From Actinomadura oligospora ATCC 43269 (GTDB lineage: Bacteria > Actinomycetota > Actinomycetes > Streptosporangiales > Streptosporangiaceae), in the NCBI RefSeq assembly GCF_000518265.1, contig NZ_JADG01000012.1:335557-399556 (forward strand): a DNA stretch of 64,000 nucleotides. Direction: 5' to 3'. The notes under the pieces are model-generated. The model saw nothing but the letters and a program-made list of their open reading frames with translations. It did not search any database and was not told the origin of the DNA. Numbering within the stretch: position 1 is the stretch's first letter; each line of letters starts with the position of its first letter. Below, piece after piece: positions 35,921 through 44,801 of the stretch. The position numbers and the translations under genes are program-made.

Positions 35921-36934
35921 TCATGATGCGTTCGGTTGGGCCGTGCCACGAATGTCGTGCACGTACCAGGTGCCGTTCTTCTTCACCATGGACAGGTCGT
36001 AGGTCTGGTCGAGCTCGCCGCCGACGGCGCCGCCCGCGGCGGGCATCTGCCAGCCGACGGTGACGGTGACGGTGCGGGCGTCGACCGCGCCCTGGGGTGC
36101 GATGATCTCCCTGACCTGCACGAAGGTGACCGAATCGGCGAGCCCTCGGATCGGGGGGCCGTCCGAGAAGCGCTGCAGCGCCGTCTGGTCGCTGCGCGCG
36201 TATGCGGAGAAGAACGCGGCCATGACCGAGGTGAGCTCGGATTCGAGGGCGCCGTCGCGGTCGCGGACGCCGGCGGCGGGGAGGCCGGCCTTCGCGGGCG
36301 GGGGAAGCAGCGCCGGCCGCGCGGAGACGACCATCGCACCGTTCTTGGAGTAGACCGGGACGGCGAGCCGGAACCACTTGCCCTGCGTGCCGGCGACAAC
36401 GGTGACGATGGCATTGTCGGCGTCGCGGACGTCCACTCCCGCGACCTGGGCGGAGGTGAGCTGCAACTGGCCGACATTGTTCCAGCCGAATTGCGCGGAC
36501 GCGCCCTCCGGAACGAACGCCTTCAATTGCTGGGCGCGCGCCTCGGCGGTGCGCGGATCGTAGTTCAGGTACACGTGCGCGAACTGGAGCGCGAACGCCC
36601 CGGCCGCGGTCGTGGGGAAGCCGTGGGCGGACGAGCCGGACCCGCCAGCGGACGGGGTGCCCTTCGCGGTGAACCGCTCGAACGGCGCGCGCACGCCGTT
36701 CACCAGGATCACGATGATCAGGGCCCAGAGCACGGCGCGGCCGAGCCACACCCACCAGCGGCCCCCGGAACCGCCCCAGCGGCCGCCGCGCGCGGAGCCG
36801 CCGCCGCGCCGGGACCGGCGGCCGGACGCCGCCTCCCAGGGGTCGTCGGCCGGCCCGAGGGCGTGCTCGGACGGTCCGGCGCCGTCGACGCCGGCGGGCT
36901 GGTGGCCGTCTGCCACGGCCGACCTGCGAGCCAT
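35921..36934 (-). CDS. TcpC-like conjugation protein
   Basis: A 337-residue protein. The Arg/Gly-rich cytoplasmic start is followed by one membrane helix (WVWLGRAVLWALIIVILVNG, about 60-80) and an external region made of two NTF2-like domains, as in TcpC/VirB8 proteins (GAFALQFAHVYLNYDPRTAE and VMAAFFSAYARSDQTALQRF). These form the periplasm-side scaffold of the channel. GGAGG precedes ATG 36934 by four bases, which fixes the start. It is the first gene of the seven-gene operon. A structured non-coding region lies directly upstream. Confidence 0.88.
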   Translation of the reverse strand: MARRSAVADGHQPAGVDGAGPSEHALGPADDPWEAASGRRSRRGGGSARGGRWGGSGGRWWVWLGRAVLWALIIVILVNGVRAPFERFTAKGTPSAGGSGSSAHGFPTTAAGAFALQFAHVYLNYDPRTAEARAQQLKAFVPEGASAQFGWNNVGQLQLTSAQVAGVDVRDADNAIVTVVAGTQGKWFRLAVPVYSKNGAMVVSARPALLPPPAKAGLPAAGVRDRDGALESELTSVMAAFFSAYARSDQTALQRFSDGPPIRGLADSVTFVQVREIIAPQGAVDARTVTVTVGWQMPAAGGAVGGELDQTYDLSMVKKNGTWYVHDIRGTAQPNAS

Positions 36935-37088
36935 CCTGCCTCCGCTCGCGCCGTCCGTCGGTCGGCGCGCTCTGTGTGTGCCTGATCCCTGCCGATGTGG
37001 GCCATTCCGAACCCACCTCGGGCCCAGCGTAACCACGAGCGTCAATTGTTCCAGCGCATCGCGGGGAAGCACAGTCCCGGCGCGCGGT

Positions 37089-37097
37089 TGTGGATAA
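37089..37097 (-). promoter_or_regulatory. Perfect DnaA-box match
   Basis: The plus strand reads TGTGGATAA, so the minus strand reads TTATCCACA, the consensus DnaA box. A 9-bp AT-rich match is rare by chance in DNA of this base composition, but it is single, without a cluster of boxes. Confidence 0.4.
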
Positions 37098-37350
37098 TGC
37101 AATCCACCTCAGCAGGAACGGGGAAGATTGCCAAACGGTGACGATCCCGTATCGCCGACTCCGAACGGCGCGCGACACCCCGTTTCGGACAAGCACCCCG
37201 GTACGGGAGGTGCTTGGTGACGTCTGAAGATCGACTACCGAAATCTCCTGACGGGAAACCCGTCATCGTGTCCGGTTCACGACAGAGCGCATCACCTGGG
37301 CGTTCTACGGGATACCCCGTGCACGCAGGAGGGACGACCCGAACACGAAC

Positions 37351-37394
37351 GGGAGTGGACGGAACCACCCGAAGGGGTCCGTCCACTCCCGTGC
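37351..37394. terminator. Long hairpin downstream of ychF
   Basis: A perfect 15-bp stem (37351-37365 with 37380-37394) extends by an inner CC/GG after one mismatch and closes an eight-base loop. It lies about 190 bp beyond the ychF stop on the minus strand and could end that transcript. It has no T-run. It also carries one of the four ACGGGA copies, so a role in the origin-like region is possible. Confidence 0.5.
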
Positions 37395-37582
37395 GCCACC
37401 GTCCGCCGCCGGGACCGATCCCGATGACGGACTTCCGTTTTTGTACCAATATGTCCGAGATGGCCATCCCGCCACACCACGGGAACCCGGACGCCCCGGC
37501 AAGGTCAATCCACCCCTGAGGCCACCCCCAAGGCAGCCCCACCGCGTGCCCACGACGCGCCCACGGCGCGCCCAGGGGACGG

Positions 37583-38674
<1,092 letters not shown>

Positions 38675-38687
38675 GGCCGCAAGTTTA
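38675..38687 (-). promoter_or_regulatory. Leaderless-type -10 box of ychF
   Basis: Minus-strand TAAACT (38687-38682), then seven bases, then the GTG start of ychF. Confidence 0.45.
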
Positions 38688-38708
38688 TGGGCCCGCGCGG
38701 ACGCTCGG

Positions 38709-39746
38709 TCACGCGCCCGCGTTGGCGAGGAACTCGGCGATGTGGCGGAAGGCGGCCCTGCCCTCGGGGACGTACTCGGAGAACACCGGGAAGACGTGCG
38801 CGAGGCCGTCCCATTCCTGGTAGACGCTTTTCACACCGGCGGCGAGGGCTCGCTCATGCGCGTCGCGTGTGTCGTCCCGGAGGATCTCTGTGCTGGACGC
38901 CACGAACAGCATGGGCGGCAGGCCCGTCAGGTCCGCGCGCGCAGGAGCGTGGAGCGGGTCGTCGTCCAGTTTGCCGTCGCAGTAGGCGCGTCCGAGCCAG
39001 GCGAGGTGCTTGGCCGGGATGAGGCAGTCGGTGCGTTCGTTCGTCCGGTGCGATTCGGCACCGCACAGGAGGTCGACCCATGGGGACAGGCACACCGCGG
39101 CCTCGGGGAGCGGCAGTTCCCGCTGCTTCAGCGCGAGCAGCAGGGCCATGGCGAGGTGGCCACCGGCCGAATCGCCCCCGACCGCGATGTTCTCGGGTCT
39201 GTAACCGCGCGCCAGCAGGAACTCGTAGGCCGTGACCGCGTCCTCCAGGGCGTCCGCAGGGGTGTGCTGAGGGACGAGCCGATAGTCCAGGGTCAGGGCG
39301 ACCCGTCCGGTGGCGGCCGACAGGCGCCAGCTGAACGGCCTGTACAGGCGCGGCCCACCGAAGAAGTAGCCGCCGCCGTGCAGGTAGAGGAAGACCTTGT
39401 CCTCGTCGGGGGCTCCCGCGCGCGTCCACTCGGCCGTGCACGTCCCCAGGTCCTGCGGTACGAACGAGACGGCTCGCGGGTTGCTCTGGGCGTAGGCCAG
39501 CAGGGCGGTGGCCCGCTGCACCCGCAGCAGACCGGCGTCGGTCTGCGGGCTGCCCTCCCAGAACGACCGGAGGACCATGCGGATGACCTTGTTCGCCACG
39601 CGCGCCTGGAGGCTCGGCGGCCCGCCGGGCTCCAGCGAGAGGGAGCGGGCGACGCTCCGCTGGGCCCTGGTGGACGCGACGGGCCGGACGGTCCGCCGGG
39701 CCGAGGAAGGGGAGGGGGCCGGGGCGGAGTCGGGGGCGGGCGGCAT
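38709..39746 (-). CDS. Alpha/beta hydrolase (hormone-sensitive-lipase family esterase)
   Basis: A 345-residue carboxylesterase-like enzyme. The oxyanion-hole motif HGGGYFFGG, the nucleophile elbow GGDSAGGHLA (Ser), the acid region STEILRDDTRDAHE and the His in LAHVFPVF place it in the HSL (family IV) group. The first 50 residues are Pro/Ser-rich and lack an obvious signal peptide. AGGAG five bases before ATG 39746 sets the start. It would hydrolyse esters of short to medium acyl chains; the natural substrate is unknown. Confidence 0.92.
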   Translation of the reverse strand: MPPAPDSAPAPSPSSARRTVRPVASTRAQRSVARSLSLEPGGPPSLQARVANKVIRMVLRSFWEGSPQTDAGLLRVQRATALLAYAQSNPRAVSFVPQDLGTCTAEWTRAGAPDEDKVFLYLHGGGYFFGGPRLYRPFSWRLSAATGRVALTLDYRLVPQHTPADALEDAVTAYEFLLARGYRPENIAVGGDSAGGHLAMALLLALKQRELPLPEAAVCLSPWVDLLCGAESHRTNERTDCLIPAKHLAWLGRAYCDGKLDDDPLHAPARADLTGLPPMLFVASSTEILRDDTRDAHERALAAGVKSVYQEWDGLAHVFPVFSEYVPEGRAAFRHIAEFLANAGA

Positions 39747-39878
39747 GGCCACTCCTCGCGGGGACGTCACAGACCTAAGTACACAATGAGTCTAATAGTC
39801 CGGACATCCCGGACCCCGCTCGCCCGCGGCCCGGCGCGTCGCGCTCGCGCGTCCCGGCTCCGCTGTCACGATTGACGG

Positions 39879-41261
39879 ATGGATCTCGCCCTGCTCACCG
39901 GTCTGCTCCTCGGGGCCGTCCTCGGCGTGGTGGTCGGATACGCCCTCGCCACCGGCCGGCAGGGGGCCCTGATCGCACGCGCGAAGGCGGCCGAGGAGAA
40001 GCTCGCCTACGCCGAGGAGCGCATGGCCGAGCACTTCGAGAACCTCTCCGCCAAGGCCCTGGACGCGTCCAACCAGCGGTTCCTGGAGCTGGCGGACGCC
40101 CGGCTCAAGGTCGCCGGGGCCGAGGCCGCGGGCGAGCTGGACCGCCGCAAGCAGGCCGTCGAGCACCTGGTCGCGCCGCTGCGCGAGACCCTCGCCAAGG
40201 TCGAGGAGCAGCTCCGCGAGGTCGAGACCGGACGCCGCGAGTCGCACGCGATGCTCGCCAAGCAGGTCGAGTTCGTCCGGCAGAGCGGCGACCAGCTGCG
40301 CACCGAGACGCGCGCCCTCGTGCGCGCGCTCCAGCGGCCCGAGGCGCGCGGACGCTGGGGCGAGCTGCAGCTCCGCCGCGTGGTCGAGCTGGCCGGGATG
40401 ACCCACCACTGCGACTTCGACGAGCAGGCGTCCGCGACCACCGAGGACGGCACCGTGCGGCCGGATCTGGTCGTCCGGCTGGCGGGCGGCAAGAACATCA
40501 TCGTGGACAGCAAGGTCTCCCTCGCCGCCTACCTGGAGGCCGCCTCGACCGGCGACGCGTCCGACGAGCGCGACCGGCTCGACGCGCACGCGCGGCACAT
40601 CCGCGACCACGTGGACCGGCTCGCCGCGAAGACCTACTGGCAGGCGTTCAGCCCGGCGCCCGAGTTCGTCGTGCTGTTCGTCCCCGGCGAGGCGTTCCTC
40701 GCGCCCGCGCTCGACCGCGATCCCGCGCTGCTGGAGTACGCGATGCGGCGGCGCGTCCACATCGCCACGCCGACCACGCTCATCACCATGCTGCGCACGG
40801 CGTCGTACGCGTGGCAGCAGGAGGCCCTCTCGCGCAACGCGCGCGCGGTGTTCGACCTCGGCAAGGAGCTGTACGAACGGCTCGGCACCATGGGCCGCCA
40901 CGTGGACGAGCTGGGCCGGTCCCTCACCGGGGCCGTCCGCGCCTACAACCGGACGGTCGGCTCGCTGGAGACCCGCGTCCTGGTGTCCGCGCGGCGGCTG
41001 AACGAGCTGGGCGTCGTGGAGGACCGCCTGGAGGCCCCGGCGCCCGTCGAGGACGCTCCGCGCCCCCTGTCCGCCGCCGAGTTCACCGAACCCGCGAACG
41101 GCCCTGGACAGGGCCCTCGGAACGGTCCCGAAAACGGCGACGGGGCCGGTTCCGGCGAGGGCGCCGAAGTGCGCGCGCACCCCGCCCCGGCCGCGGAAGC
41201 GGTAGGTTTCGGCGGACGGGCCATCCCTGATCAACACGATCGGCGAGAGAGGTGGCAATGA
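39879..41261 (+). CDS. rmuC: DNA recombination protein RmuC
   Basis: A 460-residue protein. An N-terminal membrane helix (LTGLLLGAVLGVVVGYALA) is followed by a long coiled coil and the RmuC nuclease-like domain (RGRWGELQLRRVVELAGM, ADQ-like NIIVDSKVSLAAYLEA, EFVVLFVPGEAFLAPAL, THITPTTL-like IATPTTLITMLRTASYAW). The C-terminal 60 residues are Pro/Gly-rich and specific to actinobacterial homologues. RmuC limits inversions at short inverted repeats; the domain is related to restriction-type nucleases. ATG 39879 lies six bases after CACGAT, a poor -10 box. The stop overlaps the next gene (ATGA). Confidence 0.95.
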   Translation: MDLALLTGLLLGAVLGVVVGYALATGRQGALIARAKAAEEKLAYAEERMAEHFENLSAKALDASNQRFLELADARLKVAGAEAAGELDRRKQAVEHLVAPLRETLAKVEEQLREVETGRRESHAMLAKQVEFVRQSGDQLRTETRALVRALQRPEARGRWGELQLRRVVELAGMTHHCDFDEQASATTEDGTVRPDLVVRLAGGKNIIVDSKVSLAAYLEAASTGDASDERDRLDAHARHIRDHVDRLAAKTYWQAFSPAPEFVVLFVPGEAFLAPALDRDPALLEYAMRRRVHIATPTTLITMLRTASYAWQQEALSRNARAVFDLGKELYERLGTMGRHVDELGRSLTGAVRAYNRTVGSLETRVLVSARRLNELGVVEDRLEAPAPVEDAPRPLSAAEFTEPANGPGQGPRNGPENGDGAGSGEGAEVRAHPAPAAEAVGFGGRAIPDQHDRRERWQ

Positions 41262-41854
41262 GTACTTCGACGGTTCGTGAGGCGCCGGACGGCGTCTCAC
41301 CGGGGCCTGGGGGTCCAGTGCGGCAGAACGCCTCCTCGCGCCGGTCGTCCCGGTCGTCCCGGTCCGCCGGGCCCTCCGGCCCAGTCACCCTCACCGGACG
41401 CGGCGGCGTGGCGCTCATCCTCGCCGCCGCCCTGCTCGGGGCGCTGCTGGCGCGCTGGGTCGACGTCTCGCTGCTGGCCGGGGGCCTGTTCGTCGCGGGC
41501 TGCGTGCTCGCCGCGCTGCTGACCCGCGCGGCCGATCTGCCGACGCTGGTGGTGAGCCCGCCGCTGGCGTGCTTCGCCGCGACCGTGGTCGCCGAGCTGG
41601 CCGCCGACAGCGGTCCGCTCAGCCGGACGATGTCCCTGGGCATGCTGAGCGCGCTGGCCGGGATCGCGCCGTGGCTGTTCCTCGGCACCCTGCTGGCGCT
41701 CGGCATCGCGATCCCGCGCGGCCTGCCCGGGGCCCTGCGCGACATGCGCGTTCGCCTGGCCCGGGGACGCACCCTCGCCGAGGACGACGACGTCGACCCC
41801 GTCCGCTGGGAGGAACCGGCGAACCGTCCCCTCCCCCACGGCGACGTCGACTAG
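41258..41854 (+). CDS. DUF6542-type four-helix membrane protein
   Basis: A 198-residue protein. The Ser/Arg/Gly-rich cytoplasmic N-terminus (1-45) is followed by four membrane helices (VALILAAALLGALLARWV, LLAGGLFVAGCVLAALL, a third around LACFAATVVAELAA and a fourth at PWLFLGTLLALGIAIP) and an acidic tail. This matches DUF6542 proteins, which commonly sit next to rmuC and ispH in actinobacteria. ATG 41258 overlaps the rmuC stop, and AGAGAGG lies five bases upstream. The function is unknown. Confidence 0.85.
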   Translation: MSTSTVREAPDGVSPGPGGPVRQNASSRRSSRSSRSAGPSGPVTLTGRGGVALILAAALLGALLARWVDVSLLAGGLFVAGCVLAALLTRAADLPTLVVSPPLACFAATVVAELAADSGPLSRTMSLGMLSALAGIAPWLFLGTLLALGIAIPRGLPGALRDMRVRLARGRTLAEDDDVDPVRWEEPANRPLPHGDVD

Positions 41855-41885
41855 CTAGGCCACTTCAGCCAAACCGTCCCCGCCA

Positions 41886-41902
41886 GGCCGGTTCGACCGG
41901 CC
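41886..41902. terminator. Hairpin between DUF6542 and ispH
   Basis: GGCCGGT-TCG-ACCGGCC is a perfect short palindrome between convergent genes. The surrounding 41860-41940 stretch also has repeated CAGGCCGGTTC units. It may act as a bidirectional terminator. Confidence 0.5.
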
Positions 41903-42006
41903 CGTTCCCGCTTGGCCAGTTCGACCAGGCCGGTTCCGGAGGGGCGGGCGGGTGCTTCCCGGCCGAGCGCCCGTTCGCGGGGCGAGAGGGCGCTCTCGCG
42001 GGTCGG

Positions 42007-42978
42007 TCAGATCGCTTCCACGGGGAGGCGGAGGTCCTTGCGGAGCTCGTGCGGGAGGGCGAAGCGCATGCTCTCCGGGACGGACTCGATCTCCTCGACC
42101 TCGCCGTAGCCGCGCTCGGCCAGCCAGGCGAGGACGCCCTGCACCAGCTCGTCGGGCACCGACGCGCCGGAGGTGACGCCGACCGTGTCGACGCCCTCCA
42201 GCCAGGACTCGTCGATCTGCTCGGGGTAGTCGACCAGGTGGGCGTCGTCGGCGCCGTGCTCCTTGGCGACCTCGACCAGCCGCACCGAGTTGGACGAGTT
42301 GGTCGAGCCGACGACGATCACCAGCTGGGACCGCGCGGCCATCTGCTTCACCGCGACCTGGCGGTTCTGGGTGGCGTAGCAGATGTCGTCGGACGGCGGG
42401 TCCATCAGCTTGGGGAAGCGCTCGCGCAGCTTGTCGACCGTCGCGATCGTCTCGTCCACCGACAGGGTGGTCTGGGACAGCCAGGCGACCTTCTCCGGGT
42501 CGCGGACGGTCACGTTGGCGACGTCGTCCGGGCCGTCCACGAGGTGGATGTGGTCGGGGGCCTCGCCGGTGGTGCCGATGACCTCCTCGTGGCCCTCGTG
42601 GCCGATCAGGAGGATGTCGTAGTCGTCCTTGGCGAACCGGACGGCCTCCTTGTGGACCTTGGTCACCAGCGGGCACGTCGCGTCGATGGTGCGCAGGTTC
42701 CGGCCGGCCGCCTCGTCGTGCACCACGGGGGCGACGCCGTGCGCGGAGAACACCACGATCGCGCCCTCGGGGACCTCCTCGGTCTCGTCCACGAAGATCG
42801 CGCCGCGCTCCTCGAGCGTCCGGACGACGTGCACGTTGTGGACGATCTGCTTGCGCACGTAGACCGGCGCCCCGTACTTCTCCAGGGCGATCTCGACCGC
42901 CTGGACGGCCCGGTCGACGCCGGCGCAGTAGCCGCGCGGCTTGGCGAGCAGGACACGGCGCTGACTGGTGGAGGTCAT
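42007..42978 (-). CDS. ispH: 4-hydroxy-3-methylbut-2-enyl diphosphate reductase (IspH/LytB)
   Basis: A 323-residue iron-sulphur enzyme, the last step of the MEP isoprenoid pathway (HMBPP to IPP and DMAPP). The three cluster cysteines are in RGYCAGVDRAV, DATCPLVTKVH and SDDICYATQNRQ. The substrate-binding His residues (VHNVHVV, SAHGVAP, GHEGHEE) and VGSTNSSNSVRLVE are present. Length and motifs are standard. The ATG at 42978 lies six bases after a minus-strand TACGAT, the clearest leaderless arrangement in the window. Confidence 0.98.
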   Translation of the reverse strand: MTSTSQRRVLLAKPRGYCAGVDRAVQAVEIALEKYGAPVYVRKQIVHNVHVVRTLEERGAIFVDETEEVPEGAIVVFSAHGVAPVVHDEAAGRNLRTIDATCPLVTKVHKEAVRFAKDDYDILLIGHEGHEEVIGTTGEAPDHIHLVDGPDDVANVTVRDPEKVAWLSQTTLSVDETIATVDKLRERFPKLMDPPSDDICYATQNRQVAVKQMAARSQLVIVVGSTNSSNSVRLVEVAKEHGADDAHLVDYPEQIDESWLEGVDTVGVTSGASVPDELVQGVLAWLAERGYGEVEEIESVPESMRFALPHELRKDLRLPVEAI

Positions 42979-42990
42979 GCCCCTATCGTA
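42979..42990 (-). promoter_or_regulatory. Leaderless-type -10 box of ispH
   Basis: Minus-strand TACGAT (42990-42985), a six-base spacer AGGGGC, then ATG. The rest of the 327-bp gap to the next gene (42991-43305) holds the palindrome described next and a GGAGGAG ribosome site, with no other gene. Confidence 0.5.
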
Positions 42991-43174
42991 CGAGCCGTCC
43001 CACGCGCCCCGGACCGGCTCCACGGGACCCGCACGGCCCCGGCACCGAACCCTCACCGCGGGACCGGGCCGACCTGCCCCGCCCGGCGGACCCGGTGCGG
43101 GAGAGGCCCCGGTGAAGCCCGCACTGTGACCCACCCCACGGGCTTTCTTGGACGGAATTCCAGTAGCCGGGTGA

Positions 43175-43192
43175 CCGTTATCGCGGTAATGG
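43175..43192. promoter_or_regulatory. Imperfect palindrome between ispH and the lipid-droplet-associated gene
   Basis: CCGTTATCGCGGTAATGG matches its own reverse complement at 14 of 18 positions, centred on CGCG, in an AT-richer patch. It could be an operator for either divergent gene. Confidence 0.35.
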
Positions 43193-43305
43193 GGCAGAGT
43201 TGGGATGGACAGACGGCGTGCCCCAGCCGACGCCCCGCACGTGCGCGCCCGACCGGCCACCGGCCCCCGGCCTGGCCGGCGGGGGCGGCAGGAGGAGTGA
43301 CAACG

Positions 43306-44106
43306 ATGACGAGATCACCGCGCCGCCTCAGGGAGCAGGTCCGGGAGACCGTCGGCGAGCAGGTCCGCGACCTTCCGCTGCACGCCGTCCGGCTGGCCAT
43401 GTTCGGCGTCGGCCGGGCCCTGCTGCTGAGCGACCGGGTGACCCGGGACTACAAGGAGATCACCGAGGGCGCCGGGGTGAAGCCGGTGCTCGGACGGCTC
43501 CGCCACGACGTCCAGCACACGGCGGTGTCCGTGGTCGGCACAGTGGTCGAGCGGGTCCGCGGAGCGGACGAGGAGCCCGAGCCCGCCCCACGCACGGCCC
43601 GCACCCGCACGACGCCCCGTCCGGCAGCGCGTCCGGCGGCGCGGACCGCCGAGCGCCCGGCCGAGCGTCCGGCGCCGCGTGACAAGGAGATCTCGGTGGG
43701 CAAGCCCGCCGCCGCTCCCCGTCCCGCGCCGGAGCCCGCCGACGCCAAGCCCGCCACTCCGGCCGCCGACCGCACCGAGGCGACGCCGAAGCCGGAGCCC
43801 AAGGCCGCCGCACCGAAGCCGAAGGCCGAGGCGACGCCGGAGCCCAAGGCGGAGACGAAGCCCGCGCCCAAGGCTGAGGCGAAGCCTGCGGCCAAGCCCG
43901 CTGCTGAGGCCGAGGGGGCGAAGGCCGAGGAGTTGCCGGTGCCGGACTACGACTCGGCGACGCTTCCGCAGCTCCGCGCCCGCCTGCGCGGCCTGACGGC
44001 CGACCAGGTCAGGCTGCTGCGCGAGTACGAGCGCGCGCACAAGGCGCGTCCGGAGATCGTCCGCATGTACGAGAACCGGATCTCCAAGCTCAACGGCTCG
44101 CACTGA
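43306..44106 (+). CDS. Lipid-droplet-associated-type protein (Rv1109c-like)
   Basis: A 266-residue protein. An N-terminal ordered part (REQVRETVGEQVRDLPLHAV, RLAMFGVGRALLLSDRVTRD) resembles the small proteins encoded beside ispH in actinobacteria and annotated as lipid-droplet associated, for example Rv1109c. A long Ala/Pro/Lys/Glu-rich linker (KPEPKAAAPKPKAEA-type) leads to a conserved-looking C-terminal helical part (LPQLRARLRGLTADQVRLLR, then YERAHKARPEIVRMYENRI). GGAGGAG precedes ATG 43306. The name reflects genomic context more than a proven role. Confidence 0.8.
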   Translation: MTRSPRRLREQVRETVGEQVRDLPLHAVRLAMFGVGRALLLSDRVTRDYKEITEGAGVKPVLGRLRHDVQHTAVSVVGTVVERVRGADEEPEPAPRTARTRTTPRPAARPAARTAERPAERPAPRDKEISVGKPAAAPRPAPEPADAKPATPAADRTEATPKPEPKAAAPKPKAEATPEPKAETKPAPKAEAKPAAKPAAEAEGAKAEELPVPDYDSATLPQLRARLRGLTADQVRLLREYERAHKARPEIVRMYENRISKLNGSH

Positions 44107-44118
44107 CCGAAACGCTCT

Positions 44119-44154
44119 CGAGGCCCGTCCGAACCTGGATTCGGACGGGCCTCG
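44119..44154 (+). terminator. Terminator after the lipid-droplet-associated gene
   Basis: A perfect 15-bp stem (44119-44133 with 44140-44154) with a CCTGGA loop lies 13 bases after the stop codon. Confidence 0.8.
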
Positions 44155-44264
44155 ACGCGTGTTCGGGCCCCCGACGTGGGTCTCCGCGGGTTCCCTCCCA
44201 CGGGGGATGATGATCACCCGCCGGGGGGAGGCGGACGGCCCGGGCCGCTGTGATCGTGGGCGGC

Positions 44265-44801
44265 ATGAGGGTCTTTCGCGCCGCGCCGTCCGGCGGTCCC
44301 GCCGCCGTCCGGGTCAACCGCGTGACGGGGTACACGGCGTTCGGGTGGGTGCTGGTCTTCCTGGCCTGGCATGTGGTCTGGGCCGTCACGGGGCTCAACT
44401 CGCCCGATCCGTCCGACCATCACGGGGCCGCGCGGGTGGTGGCGACGGCGTTCGAGGTGATCGTGTTCGTCATGGTCGCGGTCGGGGTCGTCCTGCCGCT
44501 GGCGCTCGTCCAGTCGTGGGGACGCAAGGTGCCCTGGTGGATGCTGGCGACGGGCGCGTGGATCGGGTGCGTGCTGCTCAGCGCGCGCGGGATCAGCGGG
44601 GTCGCCGACACGGTCGTCCGCGCGGTGGGCGTCCTGCCTGACGGGCTGACCGGGCTGACGACGGAAGAGGTCTACGGGAGCCCGCATCCGACGGCCTGGG
44701 CGCGGTTCGCCGCCTCGGCCACGGACGTGATGTTCGCCGTCGGGGGTGTGGTGTTCGGGGTCGCGGCGGTGGCGTTCCGGCGCGTTCAGCGGACGAGTTG
44801 A
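44265..44801 (+). CDS. Four-helix membrane protein of unknown function
   Basis: A 178-residue polytopic protein with helices near residues 22-45 (YTAFGWVLVFLAWHVVWAV), 62-88, 94-115 and 150-172. The first and last resemble DUF3995-type proteins, but I cannot assign it firmly. ATG 44265 is used; GTG 44250 in frame would add five residues. Its last 16 bases overlap the end of the convergent ArsR-type gene, so both genes share a 3' edge without room for a terminator. Confidence 0.72.
   Translation: MRVFRAAPSGGPAAVRVNRVTGYTAFGWVLVFLAWHVVWAVTGLNSPDPSDHHGAARVVATAFEVIVFVMVAVGVVLPLALVQSWGRKVPWWMLATGAWIGCVLLSARGISGVADTVVRAVGVLPDGLTGLTTEEVYGSPHPTAWARFAASATDVMFAVGGVVFGVAAVAFRRVQRTS

Larger units (their letters stand above)
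37041..37400. other. Structured non-coding region upstream of the conjugation operon (origin-like)
   Basis: The 648-bp gap between the tcpC-like gene and ychF has no supported gene. It contains a perfect E. coli-type DnaA box (TGTGGATAA, 37089-37097), four ACGGGA copies at 37203, 37251, 37307 and 37351, and several hairpins: 37191-37215, GACGGG-AAA-CCCGTC (37250-37264), ACGGG-ATA-CCCCGT (37307-37320) and the long stem at 37351-37394. Frames crossing it have poor third-position G/C. It could be a transfer or replication origin of an integrated element, or a structured RNA. This is inference. Confidence 0.4.

Noticed and set aside
37214..37519. 101-codon plus-strand frame between the tcpC-like gene and ychF
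   Set aside because: Third codon positions are not G/C-biased, no ribosome site is visible, and it runs through the hairpins of the structured region.
36935..37582. tRNA or att site in the gap upstream of the conjugation operon
   Set aside because: No cloverleaf, T-loop motif or matching repeat at the far end of the operon could be found by eye.
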